DNA of 64,000 nt from Paralithodes platypus (lineage: Eukaryota > Arthropoda > Malacostraca > Decapoda > Lithodidae). The notes below the pieces were generated by a model. It was not told the origin of the DNA. It was given only the letters and a program-made list of their open reading frames with translations, and did not search any database. Shown here piece by piece: positions 20,655 to 32,430 of this stretch. The DNA is taken from the NCBI GenBank assembly GCA_032716605.1, contig CM064552.1, positions 5,387,597 to 5,451,596 of the forward strand. Direction: 5' to 3'. Both the position numbers and the translations under genes were made by a program. Position 1 is the stretch's first letter. Each line of letters starts with the position of its first letter.

Positions 20655-20870
20655 TTTACATTTTGGTGCCAGAGATACGAACCTATTAATATTTATTCGT
20701 GGTGGAGGCGAGCTGGAAGATAAAAGTGTATTTACAATTTGGTGCCAGAGATACGAACCTATTAATATATATTCATGGTGGAGGCGAGCTGGAAGATAAA
20801 AGTGTGTTTACATTTTGGTGCCAAAGATGCGAACCTACTAATATTTACTCGTGGTGATAACGTTATACAT
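20655..20870. repeat. 76-bp tandem repeat, about 2.8 copies
   Basis: Units start at about 20655, 20731 and 20807 and contain TTTTGGTGCCAGAGATACG and GGTGGAGGCGAGCTGGAAG. The TGGTGCC(A/G)GAG core resembles a retrotransposon primer-binding site, but no LTR, gag or pol was seen nearby. A diverged trace (GGGAGATACGAGGCTATC) is near 21531. Confidence 0.8.
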
Positions 20871-21162
20871 ATTTATTCGGCGGTGGTTATTGGGATCATT
20901 TATTTTGTGAAAGACAGTAAATTGTGTAAAATATCAGTATGGCATAGTTAGGAAAATTAGTTACACGTTTATTTATGATGACCAATTAGGATAGATTTTT
21001 TTTTAAAAATATGTTGAACCATAATTTCAATCAGATGTACCCTATTTTCTCCAAAAGAAAAGCAATCAAGTGTTCCAGATATTACAGATGTATTACTAAT
21101 ATATGTACTGTATCTTTTTGTGAATGTATAAAAGAATGGCATATACCTGTAAAATACCTAAA
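20871..21162. other. intergenic, nothing recognised
   Basis: AT-rich unique sequence with no open frame or repeat that I can name. Confidence 0.5.
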
Positions 21163-21166
21163 TTAA

Positions 21167-21380
21167 CCTCTTCTGCACCGATGACGTTATTTTGCTTTAT
21201 CTGGCAACTATTAGAATATTTTGTTCAGCTTTGTCCATCAAAAGTCTGCAAACGACCTCAATTTATTATTTTAGCTACCATATATCCTTCCTAAGCTTCA
21301 TAAAATCGTCGAAATGTAGCTGAAATCAAATAGATAAGACGTCTATAGATAGATAGAAGACGTCACCGGTACTGAAATGG
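21167..21380. mobile_element. piggyBac-like MITE family C (about 214 bp)
   Basis: TTAA at 21163-21166 and a mutated TTGA at 21381-21384. Ends are CCTCTTCTGCACCGATGACG and, inverted, CCATTTCAGTACCGGTGACG. 'ATCCTTCCTAAGCTTCATAA' is the family hairpin arm. Noncoding. Confidence 0.8.
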
Positions 21381-21617
21381 TTGACAAATAGCTTGGTAAA
21401 TACGTGTTGTGTAATTCCTAATATCTATAAGGTGTTTTAAATAATACTCCTTAGTCTGAGAGGATGATATTCTTTATTGCTTCATGATATACGAACCTAA
21501 TACAAAAATATTGTTTACATTTATCAATGAGGGAGATACGAGGCTATCAATATTTACTAAGCATGATGTGGATTTGTTAATAATAACTTTGAAAGGGTAT
21601 GTGCTTGGTGAGATAAT

Positions 21618-21785
<168 letters not shown>

Positions 21786-21945
21786 CTGTACACTCAACGA
21801 TTAAGTTATAGGGCCTAAGGTTTCCCAGCTATCCCGAAGATAATCGAATCTTCTCATTGATTTGTTTACCTAATATTTCCATTTTAGAGGTTCATTTTGC
21901 AGTTTGAGAGTTGATATTGTGCCCTGATGTATGTCGTTGAGTGTA

Positions 21946-22159
21946 CAGTCGGCCTAATAAGTGATATATCGGCACCAAGTATGTTTTGACCAATAATTGG
22001 TATCAACACTGTATCTAAAACGTGATGCATTCGTTTCGAGTGAGATGTGCAAACATGTTCCTAGACTTATCCACTCTATTCAACATCTGACAGACATTAA
22101 TACAGCACAGAGCGAGCCAAACGTGATGACAGCTGATACATGACTTATTAGCGCTACCG
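21946..22159. mobile_element. mariner-like MITE, family A
   Basis: Starts CAGTCGGCCTAATAAGTGAT after TA at 21944-21945. It ends with the complement of CGGTAGCGCTAATAAGTCATG before TA at 22160-22161. It carries the internal 'ACCCTATTCAACATCTGACAG' block shared by the family (here with CACTCTATT). About 214 bp. Confidence 0.83.
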
Positions 22160-22344
22160 TACATATACAGCATCAACAGAATAATAAGCAAAATAACAAG
22201 AAAAACTAAAGCAAATTTCAGAAAAGTATCCAGATCTACCCTAAATAATTTTCTTGGACCAGGTCGGCCACAGGATCCCCAGACACCAGGGGAAGTGTTT
22301 GTGTTGGAGGTACATAGCACTACACTGAGTTGATAGTACTGGTG

Positions 22345-22377
22345 GGGCTAAGGGTGTGTGTGTGTGTGTGTGTATGT

Positions 22378-22431
<54 letters not shown>

Positions 22432-22890
22432 GTGTGTGTGTGTGACCCCTTAACTTCTTATAACTCGACATTAATAAAAGCAATCGGGCTGACGTTTCTA
22501 TCATTTGGGAAGAGACCACCAGGAAATAGGTGTGGATTTTTACAGCCAGTTTGTTCTAGGCCCTTTAGAGCTACAGAGAGGCCAGGGATCAAGATTATTG
22601 TAATATTATTGTAAAATTATAGGTAATGTTAATAGTAATAGACAAATCTTGTAATATAATATTAGTAATATACAGTAATAGAGCATAATTCATAGTAATA
22701 ATTACAAAAACCCAGTAATAGACCCCATATCTGAATCACACTCACATCCGCCCCACCCACACACACACAACCACACACACACACACACACACACAACAAC
22801 ACACACACACACACACACACACACATATTCACATAAAAACGCACATACAGTACATTCCATAACATAGTACACAAATATTAATAATTGTAA
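22345..22890. repeat. (GT)n and (CA)n tracts with spacer
   Basis: (GT)n at 22353-22444 and (CA)n at 22758-22825. Between them 'AATCGGGCTGACGTTTCTATC' and 'GGGCCCTTTAGAGCTACAGAG'-like sequence resembles the dispersed block at 45950-46080 and 63040-63120. No gene. Confidence 0.75.
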
Positions 22891-23085
22891 TGTATGTATG
22901 TATGTATGTATTTACTCAGGCCCATCCCCAATTTTCCTTTTTTTCTGGGGGTGGCCGACTCAAGACAGAGTCCGAATAGGGACAACACAACACAAAACAA
23001 TGAACACACAACAACAAAATACAAAGTCACACACATCTAAGTCATCCAGGAGAAGACCCAGAGACCAGAGTCACTTAATTGTTTA
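22890..23085 (+). mobile_element. GGCCGACTC repeat family (SINE-like)
   Basis: Starts after (ATGT)n with TACTCAGGCCCATCCCC, then GGGGGTGGCCGACTCAAG, ACAGAGTCCGAATAGGGAC, ACAACACAAC and 'GGAGAAGACCCAGAGACC'. Copies of the same order are at 36057-36232, 48702-48830 and 60905-60970 on the plus strand, and at 15190-15290, 27225-27310 and 54690-54800 reversed. All abut GATA- or ATGT-type tetranucleotide tracts, consistent with a retroelement that has a tetranucleotide tail. Class not proven. Confidence 0.7.
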
Positions 23086-23189
23086 TTGTTATGCGAGTAA
23101 GTGAAATGTGGCACTCAATGACCGTAGACTTTATTCGGGTTTCTTTCGGTTTAGGGAATATTTTGTTTACATTCAGCGGAAGATGGCTT

Positions 23190-23490
<301 letters not shown>

Positions 23491-23890
23491 CAACAACAGA
23501 TCTAGTGACCCTTCTAGGTTGCTTGTCCTCCAAAACACTGAGGATCAAGTGTCCAAACAGTGGTTTAGAGTGGGTAAGGGAACATTGGAAGGGGAATTAC
23601 TGCCCTGGAACTAATGTCCGTGGCAGGATTAGGAAGTTAGTAGGGGACAGATGGGTTAGTAACTGAGGGGGGGATAAAATAAAGTTATTCATTTACAAAC
23701 GCAGTCAGTCGCGGGTTTGATGCGAGATATTTGTCTAGGCGGAGTTTAAATGAATCAAGTGTGTGTGTGTGTGTGTGTGTGAGAGTGAGAGTGAATCATT
23801 CATAGTGCTATTCTGCATGCACAGCTGACTGTCTGAATATAGCAAAGTGTTCTCGGGACGCCTTGACCTGCTGTGTGTAAGGTGCTATAC

Positions 23891-23974
<84 letters not shown>

Positions 23975-24690
23975 CGTCTAATCCTGGTGCGCTTACACCA
24001 GCGACTTCCTTGGTGTGAAGTAATGCCAAGTGTTTGGGTGCGGGGGGGGGGGGGGGGGGGGACCTTTCCCGGAGGCCCGTAAGGTGCTGAAATATATATA
24101 TAGAGAGAGAGTGAGAGTCTGTGAGAGAGAGAGAGTGAGAGTGTGTTAGAGTTAGAGTGCAGCAGGTGTGGAGGGGGAGCGGGTTGTGTCCTATGCCTAC
24201 CTTTCCTATTATTCAGCCCCCCCCCCTCCCCCTCGAAAAGGGGCTCCAGTCCTGACGTTATTCTTGACTAAGTGTGCTGGCTTAATCATCCAATAGGGTT
24301 GATAACCTCTGCAGTCCTATTTAAACTATATTGTAGCTAAGAATCCAGGTTTCTCCAAAATTTCTCCTACCGACCCAAAACTCCTCAAAGTTCCCGAATT
24401 TTGCTTGAGCGTCCGTGGTTGCATTATGGATGTGTGTGTTTCCGAGGCCCCACTCACCCACCGACTCCACAAATATTGGTCATTTTTTATTAATAGCGGT
24501 GTGGGAGCCAACAGGAGAAGGTCGGGGTCTGGGAAATGCTGGGGTGGGTGTATTTTGATGGTTTGCCGAGGAGAAAGTTGATTGTATAGTATTGCAATAT
24601 ACTGTATATATAAGTAATTAAATACTGTAAATACCGTACCATATACTGTATATATATATATATGTATATTCTATTTTTATTAGTTTCACT
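23491..24690. other. intergenic with microsatellites
   Basis: (GT)n at 23759-23780, (GA)n at 23895-23972, a poly-G run at 24043-24060 and GA-rich DNA at 24100-24160. The remainder, including 24180-24600, is unique sequence without a supportable gene. Confidence 0.7.
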
Positions 24691-24795
24691 CCAACACCAA
24701 ATACCTCCCAATGAAAGCATATGATCCACCGGGATTCGAAGCTGGGATGGCACACACAGATTTTAAACACTCTAACCATTACACCACCAAGACAG
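24690..24795 (-). mobile_element. tRNA-derived SINE, family 1, reversed
   Basis: Reads on the minus strand as a tRNA-like module: TTGGTGGTGTAATGG (A-box region), then AGAGTGTTTAAAATC, and a B-box-like TTCGAATCCCGGTGG, followed by ATCATATGCTTTCATTGGG. Plus-strand relatives are at 45734, 49330, 51270, 51810 and 61190. The tRNA fold is degraded. Confidence 0.75.
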
Positions 24796-24996
24796 TAACT
24801 AGATATATTAATCTAGGTATATATTTTGATATTTAGATATATAGATAGAATAGATAGATAGATAGATAGAATGACATAAATATACAGTATACAGTAGCTA
24901 GGTATATAATACAATGTCTGTGAAATATGTATGTGTGTAAATTCAAAACTCTCAAATCTTGTGTAAAATGTACTACAGTATATCACTATTTTGTAA

Positions 24997-25048
<52 letters not shown>

Positions 25049-25150
25049 CTTTTCTTTTATTGATGCGTCTTGACTCCCTTGCACACTTTCTTCTCAAATA
25101 GTGCCCCCTCTCTCTAACTCTCTCTCTCTCTCTTTTCTCACACACACACA

Positions 25151-25213
<63 letters not shown>

Positions 25214-25272
25214 CACTCTCTCTCTCTCTCTTTTCTCACACACACACACACACACACTCTCTCTCTCTCTTT

Positions 25273-25313
<41 letters not shown>

Positions 25314-25500
25314 ACTCTCTCTCTCTCTTCTCCCACTTTTATTGTTCTCCCTTGTTATATTTTTCACCCTGGTTTCTCCTTTTAATTCGCCATCCTTGCT
25401 TTGTTTGGCATTTTTTCTTCCCTTCGTAATTGTTTCCTATGTTTCTATTTTGCTTATAATTAGTGAATCTCAGGGCGTCATTCTTTATTGTATCCCTGTA
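24796..25500. repeat. (GATA)n, (CT)n and (CA)n cluster
   Basis: TAGA repeats at 24837-24872, (CT)n at 25000-25042, then alternating CT and CA blocks at 25108-25328. Nothing coding. Confidence 0.88.
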
Positions 25501-25507
25501 AAGTTAA

Positions 25508-25838
25508 GGGGGGGGGGGGGGGGATGGGTGTATTTATATGTTAATTTATATATTTTTATTTTAGTTTTAGCTTTCTCCCTAGACCTCCATCAAGCTTAAA
25601 ACATCACCTCTCATGTTCTGCCCAGAGGCTGGTTACCACTATCTTACAGGCTCGCTTTCGCTCGCCAGGAAACAATATCGACACCTAAATTGCATGAATG
25701 GTCTTAATGGTGACAGGCAAATGGGGCGAAAGGTATTATAATTTCTAAACTAATGGAACGAACGTCTTAAAAACTCAAAACTAATGGCTCAGAACCAAAA
25801 CGGGAGAAGGGGGGCCAGCAAAAACGAACCATCCCACC
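25508..25838. mobile_element. complete TTAA-flanked MITE II (331 bp)
   Basis: TTAA at 25504-25507 and 25839-25842. The left end is a G run then GATGGGTGTATTTATATG. The right end, on the other strand, is GGTGGGATGGTTCGTTTTTG. The inverted ends and TTAA make this a good reference copy. The internal GCTCGCCAGG block and four subrepeats are present. Confidence 0.85.
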
Positions 25839-25848
25839 TTAAGGCGGT

Positions 25849-25849
<1 letters not shown>

Positions 25850-25934
<85 letters not shown>

Positions 25935-26058
25935 CTCTGTGTCTCTCTCTCTCAGTATAGATGTAGCCTAACGCCTTTAAGCAGAGTAATCCGGTTATGT
26001 GTCTCCGAGCCGCCTCTACTGATCACTGCACATAACCACACTCATTACGTACACAACC

Positions 26059-26117
<59 letters not shown>

Positions 26118-26124
26118 ACACACA

Positions 26125-26159
<35 letters not shown>

Positions 26160-26275
26160 TCATTATGTACACACAGACCCATTACATACATAGATACTCA
26201 TTACATACACAGTCATTACACACATACACACTCATTACATACATATAGGCTCATTTCATACGCAGTCATAATATT
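25850..26275. repeat. (CT)n and (CA)n tracts
   Basis: (CT)n at 25851-25930 and (CA)n at 26065-26157, followed by degenerate 'CATTACATACATA' repeats to 26255. Confidence 0.9.
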
Positions 26276-26281
26276 ATCATA

Positions 26282-26470
26282 GGGTGTCCCAGGAGGAAAG
26301 GGCATTACTTTGGTAAATAATAAAACAAAATATTCTAAGCCTAAATTGTTCTATAAGAAATATTAGTTTAACGGTTGAGATTTAGACTTTTTGTTATAGA
26401 ACATTTTAGGCTTAGAATACCTTGTGTTATCATTTCCCAAAGTTATGCCCTTTCCTCCTGGGACACCCTG
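26282..26470. mobile_element. hairpin mariner-like MITE (about 189 bp)
   Basis: An almost perfect inverted repeat: GGGTGTCCCAGGAGGAAAGG at the left end and its complement CCTTTCCTCCTGGGACACCC at the right, flanked by TA. The arms pair nearly through to a short loop around 26360-26380 ('ATTCTAAGCCTAAATTGTTC' and its inverse). Ends of the (CA)GGGTGTCCC type are familiar from Tc1/mariner elements. A transcript would form a long hairpin. Confidence 0.85.
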
Positions 26471-26589
26471 TATATACTAAGAATGAATGAGAGTGTGAGA
26501 AAAAATTCTGGAAAGGATTTAGAAAATATATAGAGAAAAAGAAGCCAATGTTTGGGATCAGGTGCTTCAAGAAGTATCAATAAGACAAA

Positions 26590-26593
<4 letters not shown>

Positions 26594-26661
<68 letters not shown>
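26594..26661. repeat. (GA)n microsatellite
   Basis: 34 GA units. The flanks (26471-26593 and 26662-26790) show nothing recognisable. Confidence 0.95.
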
Positions 26662-26666
<5 letters not shown>

Positions 26667-26789
26667 TGATATAGAGTGTGTGTGTAATTATTAAAGCCGA
26701 AGGAGTACATTATAGGTGTGTTGACGATATAGAGCCTACAGACATCATAATACATCATACAAACTCCCTGGGGATTGAGACGCATTGTA

Positions 26790-27480
26790 ATCCCTTCAGC
26801 ACCATGACGCCTTTATTATCTTTTACTCTTTGCTAAAATTAGACAATTATATGCAATTAAAGAAAGACCTATGTTCTTCAGAGGGTTCATTACTTCCATC
26901 AAAGAAGTTGGGGGAGGATTTGTTTTTGCCTCCATTTTTCTGTTTGTCTGTCAGTTTGCCCGGTTGTCTGTAAACAAGATACACTATCTACAAAAATAGC
27001 TATGCACCAATTTTTACGAAATTTTGAGGACAGATAGGATATGCACCAAGTAAGAAGTGATTCATTTTAAGAGACGATCGGTAGACGCATAATTATCTCC
27101 CCCAGCGAAGGCATACTCTCTCCCCAGTGCCCTTCTAGTTTAGATCGTATTTAACCCTTTGAGTCCAAGAGGTAGATTATAAGCCAAAGAAGCTCACCTA
27201 ATGGTACTAGAATAAGATTAAAATTACGTCATCTGTTCTTGCTCTGTCTTGAATCGGCTACCCCCAAAATGGGGATTGGGCCTGAGCATATAGATAGATA
27301 GATAGATAGATGCTGAAGGAGTAAATAGTTTATTATGATTATCATTAGACGATTTTTTCACCTTAGCAAGGCTCTTTTGAATATAGACATACTCAACTTG
27401 GCTTTGACCCCTTAAATTCCTAGAGGTAATTTCTAAACTGCATATAATCGTCTAATGATAGCCAAATATAAATTAAAAAT
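26790..27480. mobile_element. family C MITE remnants around an old dispersed repeat
   Basis: 26790-26880 and 27330-27480 carry diverged family C pieces ('AATCCCTTCAGCACCATGACG'; 'TTCTAAACTGCATATAATCG'). Between them, 26893-27133 has 'CATCAAAGAAGTTGGGGGAG', 'TTTTGCCTCCATTTTTCTG' and 'CTTTTCTAGTTTAG'-like ends. This is a repeat type seen in many invertebrates (from memory, not searched). 27225-27310 is a reversed GGCCGACTC family copy ending in (GATA)n. Confidence 0.55.
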
Positions 27481-27798
27481 AAATCCCAGCATACTGAAAG
27501 AAGTTAGGGGGCTATATTATGTTGTCCTGGGAGTGCTCATTTTTCCCCTTTTCTGTATTATTATTATCATTATTATTATTATTATTATTAGTAGTAGTAG
27601 TAGTAGTAGTAGCATTAGTAGTCCTTGTTCATGTCTCCTCCACCTTCTTCTTATTCTCCTTGTAATGCTTTCGGTAATACAAGTAATCCTGTGAGTGCTG
27701 GAGTCAGTCATGTGATGGGGGAGCTCTCAGTCTGATTATTAGGAGTACTATTACCTGTATTCTTTTGCTTTCTCTCTCTCTCTTTATTTGTCTCTCTC

Positions 27799-27858
<60 letters not shown>

Positions 27859-27974
27859 TTCCTTCCACTTTCCCTTACTCACGGGTTAGCTATCTCTACT
27901 AGAATTTCGTCCTGACCACCTCGCTGGGATCGTAAGTTATGTGTGGTCAGCGTATCTATGTGAAAAAACAAAAA

Positions 27975-28007
<33 letters not shown>

Positions 28008-28216
28008 GTAGTAATGTTACGATACTATATTCTGTAATACCGAGGGTACTACAGTCATATGCTGGGAGATATTACGTTGTGTATCCTAATATTCTTCTTC
28101 ATATGATTTCACCTTTATTCCTTACCTCTCTTTCTTTCTTTATGTCCGTATTATGTTATTGCTTTGTCTCCCTCTTCTTCAGTTATCTTCTCCTCTTCTT
28201 GTTCTCCTAATACTAA

Positions 28217-28250
<34 letters not shown>

Positions 28251-28840
28251 TGTATATGTAATCCTCAGAGTGCTAGATTCAGTCATAAGTTGGGGCTTTT
28301 TGCTTGATTGTTGTAATTATTAGTGTGTTTATTTCCAGCTGGAGATAAAATGACATGTACGCATCATAATTACTCATCACCACCATCACCACCACCACCA
28401 CCCACGTTCATCCTCTCCACCCTCATCCTCATCACCACCACCAACGTTCATCCTCACCATCATCCTCATCAGTCATCACCACCATCATCATCATCCTCAC
28501 CACCACCACCACCACCATCATTAATCACCACCCAGCAGAAGAAGAAGTGAGGTAGTGTAAATAATGGCGTGTGGTCCAGAGAGTTTTGTTGTCCTCTTTA
28601 CTTTGGCCAACACGACGAGACATGTTGACAGATGGGCTCAGGAAGATGGCTTGACAGTTGTGGGTTGTTGTTGTTGTTGCTGTTGTTGTTGTTAAGGTGT
28701 TTCTTCTCCTTATTTTTCTCCTAGTTGTTGTTGTTGTTGTTGTTGTTGTAGTTGTTGTTGTTCTTCTTCTTCTTCTTGGTGATGTTGTTGCTGTTGTTAT
28801 AAAGGTGGTTATTGCTGCTGCTGTTGTTGTTGTTGTTGTT
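27481..28840. repeat. low-complexity region: (ATT)n, (CT)n, (CAC)n, (GTT)n
   Basis: (ATT/TAG)n at 27556-27612, (CT)n at 27800-27857 and 27978-28007, (TA)n at 28220-28250, CAC/CAT triplets at 28371-28540 and GTT/GTTG triplets at 28660-28845. The (GTT)n leads into the SINE at 28846. No gene. Confidence 0.85.
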
Positions 28841-28845
28841 GTAGG

Positions 28846-29170
28846 CATAGTTCCCCAGACTGCCTGGCCAAGCAGTCCCGAGTCCGGTAGACCGAAGCCG
28901 CTCCAGATGCTCGGGCCCCCGAAGGGGCCAGGGTGAGATGAGATCTGTCTCTGAGAGGGCAGCAGGGGAGGAGATTATCAGCACATGAGCTTGCACCCCC
29001 GGGCCAATGCCCCCACCGTCCGCAGCCCCCCTTGCAATGCCACCCAATCGGGCGATCTCGCCAGCACCTAGAAGGAAAAGTAGTATAGTAAAAGAGACAG
29101 ACAAAAACAGCTAAAGTTGGGTAGAGGATGCCAAACCTCACTCTGGATAGGACCAGCCCTCACCCGTGCT
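28846..29170 (-). mobile_element. (AAC)n-tailed SINE, long diverged copy
   Basis: On the minus strand it ends in (AAC)n. It has the family motif CTGCCTGGCCAAGCAGTCCC (plus-strand reading) and GGGCCCCCGAAGGGGCCAGG. Its distal part 'GGATGCCAAACCTCACTCTG' followed by 'GATAGGACCAGCCCTCACC' is shared with the copy at 40791-41220 ('CTCTCACTCTGATAGACCAG'). Shorter copies are at 36261-36499 and 53035-53295. Confidence 0.7.
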
Positions 29171-29265
29171 GTTTTTGTTGTTATTATTGGTGTAGTGGTG
29201 GTGATAGTGGTGTTGTTAAAAACAATAGATAACTTAAATCAGTGTATAAGTACTAGAACATTGTA

Positions 29266-29679
29266 CAGTTGCCCACATAAATTCTGTTCCTCTCTGTGAT
29301 CTTATGGATAGAACTATAATGATCATGATTGAATTACAAGTGTAGTTTATTATGCAGTGGTTAACTCATCTGACTAGTAAACTGATAATTAAAAGAAACC
29401 GCACTCGTAGTTCATTCAAACTATTTTACTTTCGTACAGTTGACCAAATAAGTGATGTCGCGGCGCCAAATATATTTCGATCAATAATTGGTATCAGCAC
29501 TTTCTAAGCATTAATTCATCGTTTCGAGTAAGATATACAAACATGTTCCTATCTTTACACACCCTATTCAACATCTGACAGACATTAATAAAACACACAG
29601 CAAACAAAACGTTATGACAGCTTGTTTGGCCTACCGTACATACGATCACAACGAGGAATAGAATCTATGTGGGTAACTG
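29266..29679. mobile_element. mariner-like MITE family B, split by a family A copy
   Basis: Left end CAGTTGCCCACATAAATTC after TA at 29264-29265. Right end, inverted, CAGTTACCCACATAGATTC before TA at 29680-29681. The family A element at 29437-29636 interrupts it. Removing that element and one TA restores TTTACTTTCG-TA-CATACGATCACAACG, which aligns with the intact copy at 35197-35418 (TTTACTTTCATACATAAGATTCCAACG in two blocks). Unsplit length would be about 212 bp. Confidence 0.85.
29437..29636. mobile_element. mariner-like MITE family A nested in family B
   Basis: 200 bp flanked by TA duplicates (29435-29436 and 29637-29638). It starts CAGTTGACCAAATAAGTGAT and keeps the family core 'ACCCTATTCAACATCTGACAG'. 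The intact family B copy at 35197 acts as the empty site and proves a TA target-site duplication. Confidence 0.88.
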
Positions 29680-29681
29680 TA

Positions 29682-29928
29682 CGGTCGCGCTAATAAGTCA
29701 TGTCCCAGATGTCATTACGTTTGGCTTGCTCTGTGCTGTATTAATGTCTGTAAGATGTTGAATAGGGTGGGTAAGTGTAGGAACATGTTTGTATATTTCA
29801 CTCGATATGAAGAAATGAAGCTTAGATAATGCTGATACTAATTATTGATCAAAACATACATGGTGCCGAGATATAACCTATTGATCAAAACATACATGGT
29901 GCCGAGATATAACTTACTAGCGCGATTG
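29682..29928. mobile_element. mariner-like MITE family A adjoining family B
   Basis: Starts CGGTCGCGCTAATAAGTCAT directly after the TA that closes the family B element. It ends with the complement of CAATCGCGCTAGTAAGTTAT before TA at 29929-29930. It is longer than relatives because an internal segment of about 44 bp ('GATCAAAACATACATGGTGC' with 'CGAGATATAAC') is tandemly duplicated at about 29847-29910. Confidence 0.82.
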
Positions 29929-30149
29929 TACATACATATATTGAATATCACCCCCAAAAATCAAGGATAAGATCAAGAACAAGAAGATGAAAGGGAGAAC
30001 TTGCCGACCTCTATACAACTTCTAAGAGTGTTTCTAAGGAGCAATAGGCGCCATTGAAACTAGTTGGTGTGGAATACTTACAACTCAACGATCCTGGTGA
30101 CAAGTTGAGTGTGAAAGTTAAAAGCCTTTCACAACCTGGTTATTATATC

Positions 30150-30385
30150 GTCTATAAAATATCACTTCATCTATATATTATTACATCGTCTATACATTAT
30201 CATATCATCTATACGTTATCACTTTATCTATACATTATCATATCATCTATACATTATCACATCATCTATAGGCCTACATTATCACATCAGATATACATTG
30301 TTAATTTATCATATAATCTACACATTAGCACATCATCTATACATTATTATACCATCTATACATTACCACATCATTTATCCACATC
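30150..30385. repeat. degenerate tandem repeat of about 19-20 bp
   Basis: About eleven units of the form 'CATCTATACATTATCACAT' with point changes and occasional length change. An open frame of 223 codons begins upstream and runs through it, which I do not regard as a gene. Confidence 0.85.
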
Positions 30386-31260
30386 GCTAGTCACCGCGCG
30401 GACGTTACTTCGAATCACAGGCTTCAGTGGTTCAGTCAGCCGGCAAATGAGGCTTCGGAACCCCTTTGAGCCCCCCCAGAGAGCTTCCGACACCCCTATC
30501 GGAGACTCCAGAGGGCCCCGGAGTCGGCTTGGCAAGTGTCTGATGCTCATTAACTGTGATCAAGGAGTTTATAGAGTTACAGACCTGATGATTTCCCTTT
30601 GGTGCTTCGAGTTGGGCCAAGTTCTGCCTCGGGAATTAGGTTATGGGCAAGGGAAGGATATGCATGGAGAATTAAGGTCGTACTTATTCATATTATTTTG
30701 GCTATTATTAGAAAATTGTATTTAGCTTAAAGAGAATCTGTGAGAGTTTATGGGTTAATGGGAATCATATTTACCCCTCTAATCGCTTGAAATCCTTCCT
30801 TCTAATCGTTTAATGTTAGGCAAAATAAACTGCTAAAACGCGTCATAGACACACTACATCGATCACTTTGCTTATACGAAATTACATTAGACACTTGCAA
30901 CAATAAGGCAAATACACAGACAACAAATGCTACACAAAATCACAAACAACCTAAGAACGTAGTAGACATAGACAAAGACACATATATACACCCTACAAAT
31001 ATACGATCCACAAGAGGCAGCCACAACCGAAATTACCACACATAGCAGGCAAGCACCGACATATTTGGGTACTCATTTTTCCACACAGCATCCAAGAATG
31101 GAATCACCTTCCATCTTATAATGTTAACAGTCCCACTCTTGATAGTTTTAAAGAAAGGATCACCAAACATTTTTCTCCTAATTATCATCCTCATCTTTCC
31201 CATTAGTCCCATATATCCCCGCATGTCTTGCTGCCCGTGTGCAGCCCTGTTTTCGGTTTC
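30386..31260. other. unclassified intergenic DNA
   Basis: 30395-30660 is markedly GC-richer than its surroundings ('GAGCCCCCCCAGAGAGC', 'GGGCCCCGGAGTCGGCTTGG', 'CCTCGGGAATTAGGTTATGG'). It could be a fragment of a dispersed element, but no second copy is visible here. 30770-31260 is AT-rich and featureless. Confidence 0.4.
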
Positions 31261-31267
31261 CTCCAAA

Positions 31268-31430
31268 ATTGCAGGTCGCTATCGCTCACCACTGTAAAAT
31301 CGTCACCTAAGTGGCACGGAACGTCTTAAAATTGACAACGAAAAGTCTTAAAATAGCCAGACTAATGGGAGGAACGTCTTAAAATATCAAAACGAATGGG
31401 GCTAAGCATGAAAAACACCCCTTTATGTGT
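31268..31430. mobile_element. partial TTAA-flanked MITE II
   Basis: Only the subrepeat half is present: 'GGTCGCTATCGCTCACCAC', then CACGGAACGTCTTAAAATTG and two further subrepeats, ending at GGGGCTAAGCATGA. A (CT)n tract follows at 31441-31500. Confidence 0.7.
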
Positions 31431-31437
31431 TCACAAG

Positions 31438-31440
<3 letters not shown>

Positions 31441-31503
<63 letters not shown>

Positions 31504-32430
31504 TTGCAGATTATCAAATATGCGAAGTACGTAAATATCAAATTTTATAGTTTTAAAAGTCCCTCACTTGCTCTTATATGATCATATCACTGGATGTTTG
31601 TGTATGTGTGTGTGTGTGTGTGTGGGAAGGGGGTATATGCGTGGGGGGATAGGGGTTTGGGTTGGTGAGCGTGTGGGTGGACGTGTGTGTGGGTGGGCGC
31701 GTGTGCGTGGGCGTGTGGTGTGTGGGTTGGGATTGGAGTTGGTGTGTGTTTGAGGGTGCTTGGGGTTGGGCACGGGCTTGGTGTGTGTTTGTTTGTGGGA
31801 GGGGGGGGGGGGTCGGCCCATAGTACGGGTTAAGTAATTACTACAATTAAATTAAATTAGACAATGGGTGACCATTTAGTTTGTCAATAGATAAGTAACC
31901 AAAAGAAAATTATCTAAAAAGACTTTTCAGATAATATCACCCAATCCTCCGAAATTTCCCGCCATAATTCCGTATAGGTAAAGTTTGGCGCCAGAAAAAA
32001 GCGAGCCAAATTGCGGCACTTGTCCGGGCGCCTAATTAAGCCGGAGTCTCTGGCGCTGGGACGTCTCTGGCATTAATTATTTTTTCTGCCTCTCTCCCTG
32101 GCTGCTAATTGCTCTAGACACGACTTACTGACTTTAATGTAGTTGTGTGTGTGCGTGTGTGCGTGTGTATTTAGGTGTGTGTGTGTGTGTGTGTATATAT
32201 ACAGAATATATTTAGGTATGTGTGTGTGTGTATGTGTGCATGAAGGTAGGTTGTGTGGAAGAGTGTTTGTATGTATGTATTTGTGGTATATGTGTTAAGT
32301 AGAGTAATTGTTAATATATGTGTACAATGGAAGAAGGTTATATGTATGTGAATGTGTGTATGTTTATGTTTGGACGTGAATGAGTGTATGTGATTAATGT
32401 TTATGTATGTTTGTGTTGGGGTAGGAATAA
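31441..32430. repeat. (CT)n and TG-rich tracts around unique DNA
   Basis: (CT)n at 31443-31500 and TG/GGG-rich DNA at 31598-31815. 31816-32130 is unique AT-rich sequence with no open frame. TG-rich imperfect repeats occur at 32140-32420. Confidence 0.8.

Noticed and set aside
20655..20870. LTR retrotransposon primer-binding site in the 76-bp repeat (TGGTGCCAGAG)
   Set aside because: No LTRs, polypurine tract, gag or pol nearby. A short match to a common motif is insufficient.
30054..30725. 223-codon plus-strand frame
   Set aside because: The first half is a TATACATTATCA tandem repeat. The second half has no recognisable domain, start context or splice structure.
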